Shown here: piece after piece, positions 1-7,574 of the stretch
Layout: every line of letters starts with the position of its first letter
Numbering within the stretch: position 1 is the first letter of the stretch
Source of the DNA: Flavobacterium collinsii
Lineage (GTDB): Bacteria > Bacteroidota > Bacteroidia > Flavobacteriales > Flavobacteriaceae
Assembly (NCBI RefSeq): GCF_902804485.1
Contig: NZ_CADCST010000118.1
Coordinates: forward strand, 1 to 46,923
Direction of reading: 5' to 3'
DNA length: 46,923 nt
The notes under the pieces: model-generated
Database searches by the model: none
What the model was told of the DNA's origin: nothing
What the model saw: the letters and a program-made list of their open reading frames with translations, nothing else
Program-made: the position numbers and the translations under genes

Positions 1-44
1 ATGCATTCTCAAAATCAAATTCAAATGAGAAGATATAAAACAAA

Positions 45-76
45 AAACAGTTGCAAGAGGGTTCTTGCAACTGTTT
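45..76 (-). terminator. Rho-independent terminator
   Basis: A perfect 14-bp stem (45-58 with 63-76) encloses a 4-nt loop. On the minus strand it is followed by a T-rich run, so it most likely ends the transcript of the small membrane protein gene at 142-333. The plus-strand side is less T-rich, but the hairpin could also stop a gene coming from the left of the window. Confidence 0.7.
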
Positions 77-141
77 AATTAATTATTTTTATGTAATAAT
101 CTGTATCGCTTTTTTAGGACGAGACAATTTGTTAAAGGAGA

Positions 142-333
142 TTATTTTTCAGATCCCGCTTTTGGTTTTCTTGCCAGAATGTAAATTGAGACTAAAAAAA
201 CAATGATGTAAACTATCGCTAATGCGGGTTTCTCGAATTTTAGCTTTTCAAAGTCGAATTGTTTATAAATCGTTACTCCTAAAATGATTGCGACAACCAA
301 AAAAGTAAACGATATTGATCTTTTTTTTTCCAT
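142..333 (-). CDS. Small two-helix membrane protein, unknown function
   Basis: This is a 63-residue protein that I do not recognise. It has two hydrophobic stretches (about residues 8-23 and 36-54) separated by a short charged linker with a KFEKP motif, and ends in a lysine-rich tail (ARKPKAGSEK), so a small inner-membrane hairpin protein with cytoplasmic termini is likely. The ATG is preceded by an A-rich stretch, as is usual for Bacteroidetes starts. A strong hairpin terminator lies downstream at 45-76. It lies 147 bp beyond the Mpo1-like gene on the same strand and could be cotranscribed with it. Confidence 0.6.
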   Translation of the reverse strand: MEKKRSISFTFLVVAIILGVTIYKQFDFEKLKFEKPALAIVYIIVFLVSIYILARKPKAGSEK

Positions 334-480
334 TTTTTAAGGTTTTATAGGTATGTTTATTAGTATTCTTAGAATAGCGACAACTCTTCCGGCGGGTATG
401 ATTCCCAACAAAACAGGATGTAGCTGCTTTTAGATCTTAGCAGGTTTTTTGTTGATTTTTCCTTTTATTCCGGCAGAAAA

Positions 481-945
481 TTACTTTCTGGAAAATAAAT
501 TCTCTACCACCCAGGCAGGGCCAATCATTAAAAACTGAAGATCTTTTAGAAAAGAAGGTTTTTTTCCTTCGATATTATGTCCGTAGAACTGTCCGATCCA
601 GGCAATCGCAAATACGCCGATGGAAAATATCCATAAAGGGAAAACCTGTCCGATATAAAAATTTACAACCAGGCAAATTGCTGATAAAACGGCAATCTTA
701 AAGGCCATTGCTACTGATAAGCGAATGTAAAAAAGAAGTACAAAAACTAAAACAACAGCTGCCCAGTTTTCGATAACAGGAGCATTTAGTTTTAAAGTAT
801 CGGAAATGACATTGCTTGGAATACTCATTAATAAACCTACGATCGAAAAGTAAATAGCAGGTACGCAAACATAATGAATCGCCTTGTTTTTGGGGTTCTG
901 ATGACTTACTGCGTACTCATCAAACCATTGTTCTAATGTTCTCAT
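481..945 (-). CDS. Mpo1/DUF962-like membrane protein
   Basis: This 154-residue protein matches the DUF962 (YGL010w/Mpo1-like) family. The N-terminal motif WFDEYAVSHQNPKNKAIHYV carries the family histidines, followed by four hydrophobic segments (about residues 26-43, 60-79, 80-98 and 102-118) and the second conserved histidine block QFYGHNIEGKKPSF. Yeast Mpo1 is an iron-dependent dioxygenase in the alpha-oxidation of 2-hydroxy fatty acids. Bacterial members keep the histidines, but their substrates are largely unstudied, so a lipid-oxidation role is an inference. The length is typical of the family. It is a stand-alone minus-strand gene with nothing functionally related next to it. Confidence 0.8.
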   Translation of the reverse strand: MRTLEQWFDEYAVSHQNPKNKAIHYVCVPAIYFSIVGLLMSIPSNVISDTLKLNAPVIENWAAVVLVFVLLFYIRLSVAMAFKIAVLSAICLVVNFYIGQVFPLWIFSIGVFAIAWIGQFYGHNIEGKKPSFLKDLQFLMIGPAWVVENLFSRK

Positions 946-1238
946 TGTTTTGGATTTAGGATAGTAAATCTACTAAAATTTCCTTTAGTTTTATCTATTT
1001 TAAACTTTCGTAGAAAGGAATGTGGCTAATCTTCAGAAAAATACTGATGTAGGAGGGAATGGTAATTTAGCTGAAGACAATTCAGGGAATCCTTAAAGTG
1101 TAATAGAGTTTGTAATGATAAAGCAGATATAAAAATGGTTAGTATAAAAATTAAAGTTGCGTCATTTTAAAATTTCAATACTTCTTCGACTGCGAAAAAA
1201 TGTTAAAATTTAGATTAAACACTCAAATAATAGAGCAT
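946..1238. other. Intergenic gap without a convincing gene
   Basis: This AT-rich spacer lies between the divergent Mpo1-like gene and two small plus-strand reading frames. It contains a 25-codon stretch (1019-1096) in one frame that reads like protein sequence but lacks a standard start. A TAGATTTA box about 35 nt upstream of the Mpo1-like start resembles the -7 element but lacks the final G. I see nothing else. Confidence 0.5.
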
Positions 1239-1334
1239 ATGTCTTATTTTGATAGTTTTATGGCTTTATTCGGTGTGCTATCCATTTTTTACTTATTAAA
1301 TTTGACAAAATTTAAAGCAAATCTTGTTAAATAA
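1239..1334 (+). CDS. Possible 31-residue membrane peptide
   Basis: An ATG-started frame of 31 codons encodes a mostly hydrophobic peptide (FMALFGVLSIFYLLNL core) with a basic tail (TKFKANLVK). It ends 6 bp before the start of the next small membrane protein gene in the same direction. This is the arrangement of a two-gene operon, but the frame is so short that chance cannot be excluded. No family is recognisable. Confidence 0.25.
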   Translation: MSYFDSFMALFGVLSIFYLLNLTKFKANLVK

Positions 1335-1340
1335 TCAAGT

Positions 1341-1577
1341 ATGAGTGGGAAGAAAACTAAAAAAAAGAGAGTCATACAGGTTTATGTCACTTTACAACGC
1401 AAAGAAGATCAAACAGAGAAAGTAATAAACAAGTACAATTTTCATGAATATTTAGAGGTAAGAAATGATACTTTGGAAGATATAATCATAAAAGCAAGAA
1501 TAATTTTTAGCGTACTTATTCTTCTCGCTTTTTTCGTTTCATTTATAACATTATTGATCATGAGAGTTATTGATTAA
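1341..1577 (+). CDS. Small C-terminally anchored membrane protein
   Basis: This is a 78-residue protein that I do not recognise. The first 11 residues are strongly basic (SGKKTKKKRV), the middle is polar with predicted strand and helix (RKEDQTEKVINKYNFHEYLEV), and residues 52-74 form one clear transmembrane segment. It could be a small tail-anchored or single-pass inner-membrane protein. Its stop codon shares the TTAA palindrome with the stop codon of the convergent DUF3754 gene. No terminator is visible between them. Confidence 0.5.
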   Translation: MSGKKTKKKRVIQVYVTLQRKEDQTEKVINKYNFHEYLEVRNDTLEDIIIKARIIFSVLILLAFFVSFITLLIMRVID

Positions 1578-2821
1578 TGACACTGAGAAGTTTCTTTCTG
1601 ATTGTAATCAAAAACATTGTCCCACAGTGCGTCGATCGTACTGAGTGATTGATCTAGCGAAAGTACACTCCATTTTCCATTGGATTCAATACCAAGCCCC
1701 ATATCTTTTAGTTTTAACAAAGCATCCTGAACATCAAAATCGAGGTCTGTATTTAGTTTTGTTGTAAACCATGATTCAATTTGAGTATCAAGTTCATTGG
1801 CGGTAATTGGGAATTCGGCTTTGAACAAAAATGTATAAGCCAGAATGGTTTCCTTTAACACCTCCTCTTCAGAAGAATTCAACAGCGAATAAAAAGCACC
1901 GCTGTTATTTCCAAGGTTTTTAAAATAAAGACTATCTGAAAGTATTTTGGAATATTTAATTTTCTTATTGACAAAGTTGCTGTATTGACGGAACAGATAA
2001 AGTGACAAAATGCCCAATGCTATTAAACCTTGGTTTAAAGAAGCTTTGCTGTTAAGTAAATCTATAGTTTCACCCGATTGATATGCTGCATACATACCGA
2101 TCAAAGCAGGGATTACGGTTGTGCTTAAAAGTGAAATTCCACCTCCGATTCCGGGAACCCAAAAAAATAATTTATCTGTGGTAGACATTCTCGGAATGGC
2201 ATTTGGAAATATGGTTTCGAGATCATTTTTAGGAACACGTTTAAAGATTTTTAAAGCGACTGACCCGGGTTCAATGGGCATTTTTCCCAATTTCACTTTC
2301 TTTTCTTTAATGTAATCCTCTTCGCTGTAATGGAGATAAATTAAGACACGATCATAATATTCGATTTCAATTTCTTTTTTCCAGAAAAAATATTTCTTAA
2401 TCTTTTCTTTTGCTTTATGATGTCCCCGTACGTATAATTCGTAATCTTTAAAGGCATTAAAATCAATTGAAAGTTTTAAACCAATTAAGTCTGAATCTTC
2501 AAAAGCTTTGTCTAGTGTTTCCTGATCTATTCGGTGATAATTTCCCTGTTCTAAAACCGTAAGCAATGTTTTTTTGAAAATGGTGAAATCGCTTTTTCCT
2601 CTAAAACTTTTACGTTCTTTTGGACTCAAATCCGGATCAAACTGAGCATAGTTTTGTTTTAGATTTCGGTTAAGATTAAAAGATTCGTAATGAAAATAAT
2701 GCTCAATAATATCGAACAGTTTTTTGAAATCATCAACTTTTTTCGAATCGTCAGCAAAGGTGCTAAGCTGTTGTTCCAGTAAGAATTCTTTGTTAAAAGG
2801 AATATAATGTTCTCGTGTCAT
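1574..2821 (-). CDS. DUF3754 (TMEM143-like) membrane protein
   Basis: This 415-residue protein fits the DUF3754 family, which also includes mitochondrial TMEM143 and proteins in cyanobacteria and plants. The N-terminal half is soluble and charged and contains the recognisable block YELYVRGHHKAKEKIKKYFF followed by EIEYYDRVLIYLHY. A pair of hydrophobic segments sits around residues 222-246 and 265-280, and the C-terminal part is again soluble with acidic helices. No biochemical function is established for the family. The ATG has a TATCTTTG -7 box about 30 nt upstream (2851-2858). The gene converges on the small membrane protein gene at 1341-1577 and overlaps its stop codon. Confidence 0.7.
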   Translation of the reverse strand: MTREHYIPFNKEFLLEQQLSTFADDSKKVDDFKKLFDIIEHYFHYESFNLNRNLKQNYAQFDPDLSPKERKSFRGKSDFTIFKKTLLTVLEQGNYHRIDQETLDKAFEDSDLIGLKLSIDFNAFKDYELYVRGHHKAKEKIKKYFFWKKEIEIEYYDRVLIYLHYSEEDYIKEKKVKLGKMPIEPGSVALKIFKRVPKNDLETIFPNAIPRMSTTDKLFFWVPGIGGGISLLSTTVIPALIGMYAAYQSGETIDLLNSKASLNQGLIALGILSLYLFRQYSNFVNKKIKYSKILSDSLYFKNLGNNSGAFYSLLNSSEEEVLKETILAYTFLFKAEFPITANELDTQIESWFTTKLNTDLDFDVQDALLKLKDMGLGIESNGKWSVLSLDQSLSTIDALWDNVFDYNQKETSQCH

Positions 2822-2850
2822 AGAGATTTAGGGCTTTGTTTTTTAAGGCT

Positions 2851-2858
2851 CAAAGATA
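2851..2858 (-). promoter_or_regulatory. Candidate -7 element for the DUF3754 gene
   Basis: The minus strand reads TATCTTTG, an exact match to the Bacteroidetes -7 consensus TAnnTTTG, 29 nt upstream of the ATG. No convincing TTG/TTTG -33 box is seen at the expected distance, so this rests on the -7 match alone. Confidence 0.35.
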
Positions 2859-3001
2859 CATAGGTTCAAAGTGATTTTGTTTTGATCATCATAGAGTTTT
2901 TTGGAGTTTGTTGTTGTTTTATATTCAACGAGGAAGAAATCTTTGCCGTTAACTAATATAAACTGAAGCAGGCGTAACAATTGAAGAAACATAATCAAAA
3001 A

Positions 3002-3044
3002 AAGTGAGACTTTTAATCGTTGGCATCGATTAGAAATCTCACTT
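3002..3044 (-). terminator. Strong hairpin terminator
   Basis: The two 18-nt arms (3002-3019 and 3027-3044) pair almost completely, with one mismatch and one G-U, around a 7-nt loop. On the minus strand the hairpin is followed by seven T residues. It points the right way to end the transcript of the zinc-ribbon gene at 3300-3767, but lies about 255 nt beyond its stop codon. Confidence 0.7.
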
Positions 3045-3299
3045 AATTGTTCCAAAAAAAATGACATCAATTCATAATCTTCCCTTAGGAAAACTATAGT
3101 TTTAAATAAAAATTATTTACGGCAATTTTACCACTTAATAAAGATCTGACACCCCGTATTTATACCTGTTTTTAGGTTTTTTTTGCCACAATAATGCAAG
3201 CGTGAAAAGGTTGGTTTTCGCTTTGATAATGAGGTTTTTATTTTTTTTTAAAAGGATCCTCGACTTTGTAGTGCAGCTGAAGTAGAATTTTGTTTGATA

Positions 3300-3767
3300 C
3301 TATTTTTGCTCAGTTTTTTTTAATTCTATTATTTTACTGATGTATTGTATCAGGTTTTCTTTCTCTACCGAAAAGGGGGCTTTTTCGTTTTCTGTACGCA
3401 GATACAAATCGGCGATACTTTGGGCATCCATATTTTTGTTTAGGTAATGGTATTCGGTATACTTTATAATGCTTTCTACAAAAAGTTCCTGTAGCTTACC
3501 TTTTTCTATAGTTTCTTCGTCTCCATTTTTTATTTTTTCTATTTCAGATTCTGGTAAATCAATGGTGAGGTAAGTAGTATTTACAGCCACATTAGAGAGC
3601 ATTTCTTCTGTCGCTTTTCCTGAGGCATTGCAATAGGCACAGGGGCCTGGTGCCCATTTTAATTGATTGTTTAAACGTTTTATATCTTCCCAATCTACAA
3701 AACCTTTTCCGAGACATCTTGGGCATCTGGAATTTGATTTTTTAAACAGAAAATTAAAAAGAGTCAT
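3300..3767 (-). CDS. Protein with DnaJ-type zinc-ribbon motif
   Basis: This 155-residue protein starts with a short hydrophobic/basic stretch, then carries CPRCLGKGFVDWE (residues 15-27) and CAYCNASGKA (about 43-52). These form a pair of CxxCxGxG-like knuckles resembling half of the DnaJ cysteine-rich zinc domain. The remaining two thirds is a charged, helical region without cysteines. Such isolated DnaJ-type zinc ribbons often mediate protein contacts, but I recognise no specific function. The minus strand upstream contains TATCTTCG (3801-3808), one base off the -7 consensus. The distant hairpin at 3002-3044 is the likely terminator. Confidence 0.6.
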   Translation of the reverse strand: MTLFNFLFKKSNSRCPRCLGKGFVDWEDIKRLNNQLKWAPGPCAYCNASGKATEEMLSNVAVNTTYLTIDLPESEIEKIKNGDEETIEKGKLQELFVESIIKYTEYHYLNKNMDAQSIADLYLRTENEKAPFSVEKENLIQYISKIIELKKTEQK

Positions 3768-4343
3768 TTTTTAAAATTTGGTTAAGGTTTTACAGTCTCA
3801 CGAAGATAATTTATTTATGTAAGAAAAATATCTTTAAAGCAGATTGTTTTTTGAGATTGTAAACATTTTAATAATAGAGAAAATATCAGATTTTTACTCT
3901 ACAATAGGCCCCGTTTTTAAGTGCAGAAATTTGAGCAGAGAACCTGTAAGTCAGATGTTTTATATTGTTGTTTGTTCTTTAAAAAAATGTGGGATAATAG
4001 AATATTTTTATCAAGAGCAGAATCGAATTCAGAAAGTTTTGTTTAAATTTATGCACCTCAAATTTAAAGAGAATCTACAAGTTAAAGTAACCGGAGTTAA
4101 GAGCCGGGATTGCCTATAGAGCATTGCGTCTAAGATTTTTTTTTTAAAGCCAGTATTAAAATATTTTTAATGTTCGTGTAACAGAAATTGTGAACGAACA
4201 TCTAAGTATAGGGTATCCTCATTAAGAAGCCCCTGGGTTATTTTAGATTCGGAATTTCTCATAATCCATTTTAGTAAGGATTTATAATTCAGCGTAGTTC
4301 TGTAATTCGTTGATTATTTCATGTATCATTAAAGTAGAAAAAT
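3768..4343. other. 576-bp gap, no gene supported
   Basis: This AT-rich stretch separates the minus-strand zinc-ribbon gene from the plus-strand HMA-like gene. It contains an 8-bp inverted repeat (4170-4177 with 4194-4201, loop of 16 nt) that could be an operator or a weak terminator. A run of nine or more T residues sits just upstream of it. A 91-codon TTG-started frame lies here, but its composition does not look like protein-coding sequence. Confidence 0.45.
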
Positions 4344-4556
4344 ATGGTTGTTGAAGTTTTTAAAACAAATGTGCAAAAAGAGGCAGATAAAAACTATGTC
4401 ATTGCCGTTATTCAAACCCAGTTTCCCGATTATAAAATCAACTTTGATTTAGAAGATTGCGATAAAATATTGCGTATAGAAGGTATTGATCTGCAGCCTG
4501 ACAATATTATCGATTATGTAAATTGTCTTGGATATACTTGTGTAAAATTAGAATAA
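4344..4556 (+). CDS. Small HMA-fold-like protein without CxxC
   Basis: This 70-residue protein has the alternating strand-helix-strand pattern of a heavy-metal-associated (ferredoxin-like) domain: VVEVFKTNV, a helix EADKNYVIAVIQTQFP, then YKINFDLEDCDKILRIEG and a second helix DNIIDYVNCLGYTCVKLE. It lacks the metal-binding CxxC loop of copper chaperones and has only scattered cysteines (residues 39, 60 and 65). Related short proteins are common in Bacteroidetes and unassigned. It lies 126 bp upstream of the SulP transporter on the same strand, which suggests but does not prove a shared role. Confidence 0.6.
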   Translation: MVVEVFKTNVQKEADKNYVIAVIQTQFPDYKINFDLEDCDKILRIEGIDLQPDNIIDYVNCLGYTCVKLE

Positions 4557-4667
4557 TTAAACTATGATAAATTTTATTGTTTTTTGCTTTTTACTGTTAG
4601 TGAAACAGTTTTAAGATTCGGTTTTAGAATAGGAAAGCTTTCTTTAATATATGTGCACATTATTTTT

Positions 4668-4675
4668 TAAATTTG
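4668..4675 (+). promoter_or_regulatory. Candidate -7 element for the SulP gene
   Basis: TAAATTTG matches TAnnTTTG exactly and ends 7 nt before the ATG at 4683. If used, transcription would start at or within a base or two of the start codon, giving a leaderless or nearly leaderless mRNA. The -33 region is only AT-rich, without a clear TTG. Confidence 0.4.
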
Positions 4676-4682
4676 TGTTCTT

Positions 4683-6212
4683 ATGAAAAAAAAGTCTTCT
4701 CTTTTTGATTTCACTCAAAAAGTCAATTACAAAAACGAAATTTTAGCGGGATTAACAGTTGCTATGACCATGATTCCTGAATCATTATCGTTTGCAATTC
4801 TAGCCGGTTTTCCACCTTTGGTGGGATTGTATGCTGCTTTTATTGCGGGTTTGGTTACCTCTGTTTTTGGAGGAAGACCTGGAATGATTTCGGGTGGGGC
4901 AGGAGCGACCGTTATTGTTTTAATCGCTTTAATGAAATCGCACGGTATAGAATATGTTTTTGCAGCCGTCGCGCTTGGAGGTATCGTTCAGATCTGTGTT
5001 GGTCTTTTTAAGCTCGGAAAATTTATCAGACTGGTACCACAGCCAGTCATGTATGGTTTTGTAAACGGACTCGCGGTAGTAATTTTTATGTCACAGCTGG
5101 AACAATTTAAAACCGTTGTGAATGGACGAACTATTTGGCTACAGGGATCTCCGCTTTATATTATGCTGTGCTTAGTTCTACTTACGATTGGAGTGGTAGT
5201 GCTTTTTTCGAAGATAACAAAAACAGTCCCTGCTTCTTTGGTGGCTATTATGGTCGTATTTGCAATCGTACTAATCTTTAATATTGAGACCAAAACGATT
5301 CAGGATATTGCTTCTGTACAGGGAGGATTTCCTCCTTTTCATATCCCGAATATTCCACTTTCTTTTGAAACTTTAAAAATTATATTTCCGTATTCGGTAA
5401 TTGTTGCAGCAGTTGGTTTAACAGAAGGTTTATTGACTTTGAACCTTGTTGATGAGATAACAGGTACAAAAGGTAATAGTAATAGAGAGTGTATTGCTCA
5501 GGGGAGTTCAAATATAGTGAATGGCTTCTTTTTTGGGATGGGCGGATGTCCAATGATTGCACAGACGCTGATCAATCTTTCTGCCGGTTCGAGAGCGCGA
5601 CTTTCGGGAATAATCGCTTCTTTGACTATTTTATTAATCATTCTTTTTGGAGCGCCTGTAATTGGGAAATTACCAATGGCTGCTTTAGTAGGGGTTATGA
5701 TGATGGTGGCAATTAAAACTTTTGAATGGACAAGTTTTAAAATTATAAATAAAATGCCCAAACACGATATTTTTGTTGGAATTCTGGTGGCGGTAATTAC
5801 AATTTTATTGCACAATTTGGCTTTGGCGGTTTTGATTGGGGTGATTATTTCGGCTCTGGTTTTTGCGTGGGAAAGTGCCAAAAGAATTCGTGCCAGACAT
5901 TATATTGATGAGGCAGGAATAAAACATTACGAAATTTACGGACCCTTATTTTTTGGTTCGATTGCTGCTTTTGTAGAGAAATTTGATGTTGCAAATGATC
6001 CTGACTATGTAATTATTGATTTTAAAGAAAGCCGAATTGCAGATATGTCAGCTATTGAAGCATTAAATAATTTGACGAAAAAGTACAGTCAGTTAAATAA
6101 AGTGATCGAATTGAAACATTTAAGTGAAGATTGTGTTGTTTTACTTAAGAATGCCAAAGCTGTTATTGATGTAAATGTAATTGAAGATACAACGTACAAA
6201 GTAGTCTCTTAA
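4683..6212 (+). CDS. SulP-family anion transporter with STAS domain
   Basis: This 509-residue protein is a SulP (SLC26-like) anion permease, probably carrying sulfate, bicarbonate or a related anion across the inner membrane. The N-terminal signature is visible as AGLTVAMTMIPESLSFAILAGFPPLVGLYAAF (about residues 20-51), followed by GGRPGMISGGAGAT and the GFVNGLAVVIFMSQL helix. The membrane domain runs to about residue 395 with ten or more helices. The tail (about 400-505) is a short STAS domain, including YVIIDFKESRIADMSAIEALNNL, at which the regulatory serine position reads DMSAIEA. The substrate cannot be fixed from sequence. It is followed by an inverted-repeat region and converges on the NPP gene. 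Confidence 0.9.
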   Translation: MKKKSSLFDFTQKVNYKNEILAGLTVAMTMIPESLSFAILAGFPPLVGLYAAFIAGLVTSVFGGRPGMISGGAGATVIVLIALMKSHGIEYVFAAVALGGIVQICVGLFKLGKFIRLVPQPVMYGFVNGLAVVIFMSQLEQFKTVVNGRTIWLQGSPLYIMLCLVLLTIGVVVLFSKITKTVPASLVAIMVVFAIVLIFNIETKTIQDIASVQGGFPPFHIPNIPLSFETLKIIFPYSVIVAAVGLTEGLLTLNLVDEITGTKGNSNRECIAQGSSNIVNGFFFGMGGCPMIAQTLINLSAGSRARLSGIIASLTILLIILFGAPVIGKLPMAALVGVMMMVAIKTFEWTSFKIINKMPKHDIFVGILVAVITILLHNLALAVLIGVIISALVFAWESAKRIRARHYIDEAGIKHYEIYGPLFFGSIAAFVEKFDVANDPDYVIIDFKESRIADMSAIEALNNLTKKYSQLNKVIELKHLSEDCVVLLKNAKAVIDVNVIEDTTYKVVS

Positions 6213-6281
6213 TTAGATAATGTGGCAATTAGAAAAATTATGCGTAACGTATGGCAATTATCTAATTACCTAATTGCCACA
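6211..6281. repeat. Interleaved inverted repeats between convergent genes
   Basis: Segment 6211-6220 is the perfect reverse complement of 6258-6267, and 6221-6232 that of 6270-6281. A local hairpin also forms from 6252-6260 and 6271-6279. The two outer pairs are interleaved rather than nested, so the structures compete or form a pseudoknot. Sitting between the stop codons of two convergent genes, the region probably works as a bidirectional terminator, although the T-tracts are poor. Confidence 0.5.
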
Positions 6282-6289
6282 TTTCCGAA

Positions 6290-7489
6290 TTATTTAAGCA
6301 TGCTGCTGACTTCACTAAACTTTCCGTCGACTTCATCAATTTGCAAACCTAGGATGTGAGCAATTAAAGGATATACCGAAACATTCTGAAATGATCCTAC
6401 TGTTTTATTTACTTTAAAAGCCGGGCCTTTTGCATAAAAAATGGCCTGCATGTCTTTCTCTTTGTTGTCATAACCATGCGTACCTCCGTTTACATCCTGA
6501 GAGGATTTTTTTACCAAACTGTAACTTTTTTTGGCTTCAATTACAAAATCATGGACTCTTGGATTAGTTCCGTAGTGCAGTCTTTTTGGAACCTCATTGG
6601 ATTTCCAGAATTTAATATGAGGTACTTTCTTTAATGCATTTGTGATGGAGTCCTGAAAGCCCGGTTTTGCCTGTAAACTCATAATTGGATTAATCACGGC
6701 TTTGTAGCCCAGCCATTCGGGCTTCAGATAATCCAGAACCGCTACTTTTTTATCATTACTAATATTGGCCATTCCGTGATCTGAAACAATAATGAGATTG
6801 ATTTGTTTTCCAATTGATAACTGATCCAGTTTAGAAGATAATCGCCCCATAAGCGTATCCATTTTTCTGATTGCTTTTTCATTTTCAAGAGAAAGCGGGC
6901 CAAACTTATGTCCGGTATGATCAGGTTCATCAAAATACAGGCTGATAAAATGCGGACGTTCTTTTTCAGGAAGCTGAAGCCATTTGATTACAGTATCGAT
7001 TCGGGTTTCGTAAGGAATTTTGTCATCGTATTTTTTATAAATACCAGGTCTTTTCTGATCGGTATCTGAACCTGGCCAGAAAAAAGAAGCAGTCTTTATG
7101 CCCTGTTTTTCAGCAACATTCCAAATGGGATTTCCGCCATAAAATCGGGAATCATTTTTGGCATTTGTTGACAACGAGAAAGATTCGTTTAAAGCTGCAT
7201 CATAAAAAACATTATTAATAATTCCGTGATGATCGGGATAAAGTCCGGTTACTATCGCATAATGATTAGGGAAGGTTTTACTTGGGTAAGAAGGTCGCAT
7301 TGATTTGGCATGAACGCCCTGTTTTGCTATTTTATCGAGATTTTGAAGTTTAAAATGTTTGGCATAATCCCAACGAAATCCATCCATAGAAACTAAAATC
7401 ACATAAGTATCTTTATTGGATTGAGCATTTAAAATAAAAGAAAGCGAGAAGAAAAGTACGGATAGGAGAGTGGTAAAATGCTTTTTCAT
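6290..7489 (-). CDS. Secreted NPP-type phosphodiesterase (alkaline phosphatase superfamily)
   Basis: This 399-residue protein has a signal peptide (residues 1-22, ending in LNAQ) and the full catalytic layout of ectonucleotide pyrophosphatase/phosphodiesterases. The first metal aspartate is in ILVSMDGFRWDY (D36). The nucleophile threonine is T72 in PSYPSKTFPNHY, with N75 beside it. The second metal site has D190 and H194 in DEPDHTGHKFGP and D237-H238 in IIVSDHGM, and the late histidine is in GGTHGYDN. The family cleaves phosphodiester or pyrophosphate bonds of nucleotides or lipid head groups, probably here in the periplasm. A canonical -33/-7 promoter lies just upstream (7509-7540), which supports this start. 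Confidence 0.9.
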   Translation of the reverse strand: MKKHFTTLLSVLFFSLSFILNAQSNKDTYVILVSMDGFRWDYAKHFKLQNLDKIAKQGVHAKSMRPSYPSKTFPNHYAIVTGLYPDHHGIINNVFYDAALNESFSLSTNAKNDSRFYGGNPIWNVAEKQGIKTASFFWPGSDTDQKRPGIYKKYDDKIPYETRIDTVIKWLQLPEKERPHFISLYFDEPDHTGHKFGPLSLENEKAIRKMDTLMGRLSSKLDQLSIGKQINLIIVSDHGMANISNDKKVAVLDYLKPEWLGYKAVINPIMSLQAKPGFQDSITNALKKVPHIKFWKSNEVPKRLHYGTNPRVHDFVIEAKKSYSLVKKSSQDVNGGTHGYDNKEKDMQAIFYAKGPAFKVNKTVGSFQNVSVYPLIAHILGLQIDEVDGKFSEVSSMLK

Positions 7490-7508
7490 TGTTGTAATTA
7501 TTGAGTTA

Positions 7509-7540
7509 CAAAGTTATTAATAACCATTTTCATCCGCAAA
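7509..7540 (-). promoter_or_regulatory. Promoter of the NPP gene
   Basis: On the minus strand TTTG (7537-7540) is followed after 20 bp by TAACTTTG (7509-7516), a full match to the Bacteroidetes sigma-ABfr pattern. The predicted start of transcription is near 7502, leaving a leader of about 13 nt before the ATG at 7489. This is the best promoter match in the window. Confidence 0.7.
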
Positions 7541-7574
7541 AACAGAATGTTAAACAATCATAAAGTAAAAATTG

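Noticed and set aside
1019..1096. 25-codon fragment that reads NVANLQKNTDVGGNGN
   Set aside because: Looks protein-like but has no ATG and is only 25 codons; chance in a small gap cannot be excluded and no parent gene is seen.
2843..3070. 75-codon minus-strand frame
   Set aside because: It runs straight through the strong terminator hairpin at 3002-3044 and over the DUF3754 -7 box, and its sequence has no family-like features.
3844..4119. 91-codon plus-strand frame starting with TTG
   Set aside because: Uneven, cysteine-rich random-looking sequence, weak start and no family pattern; kept only as a note in the gap entry.
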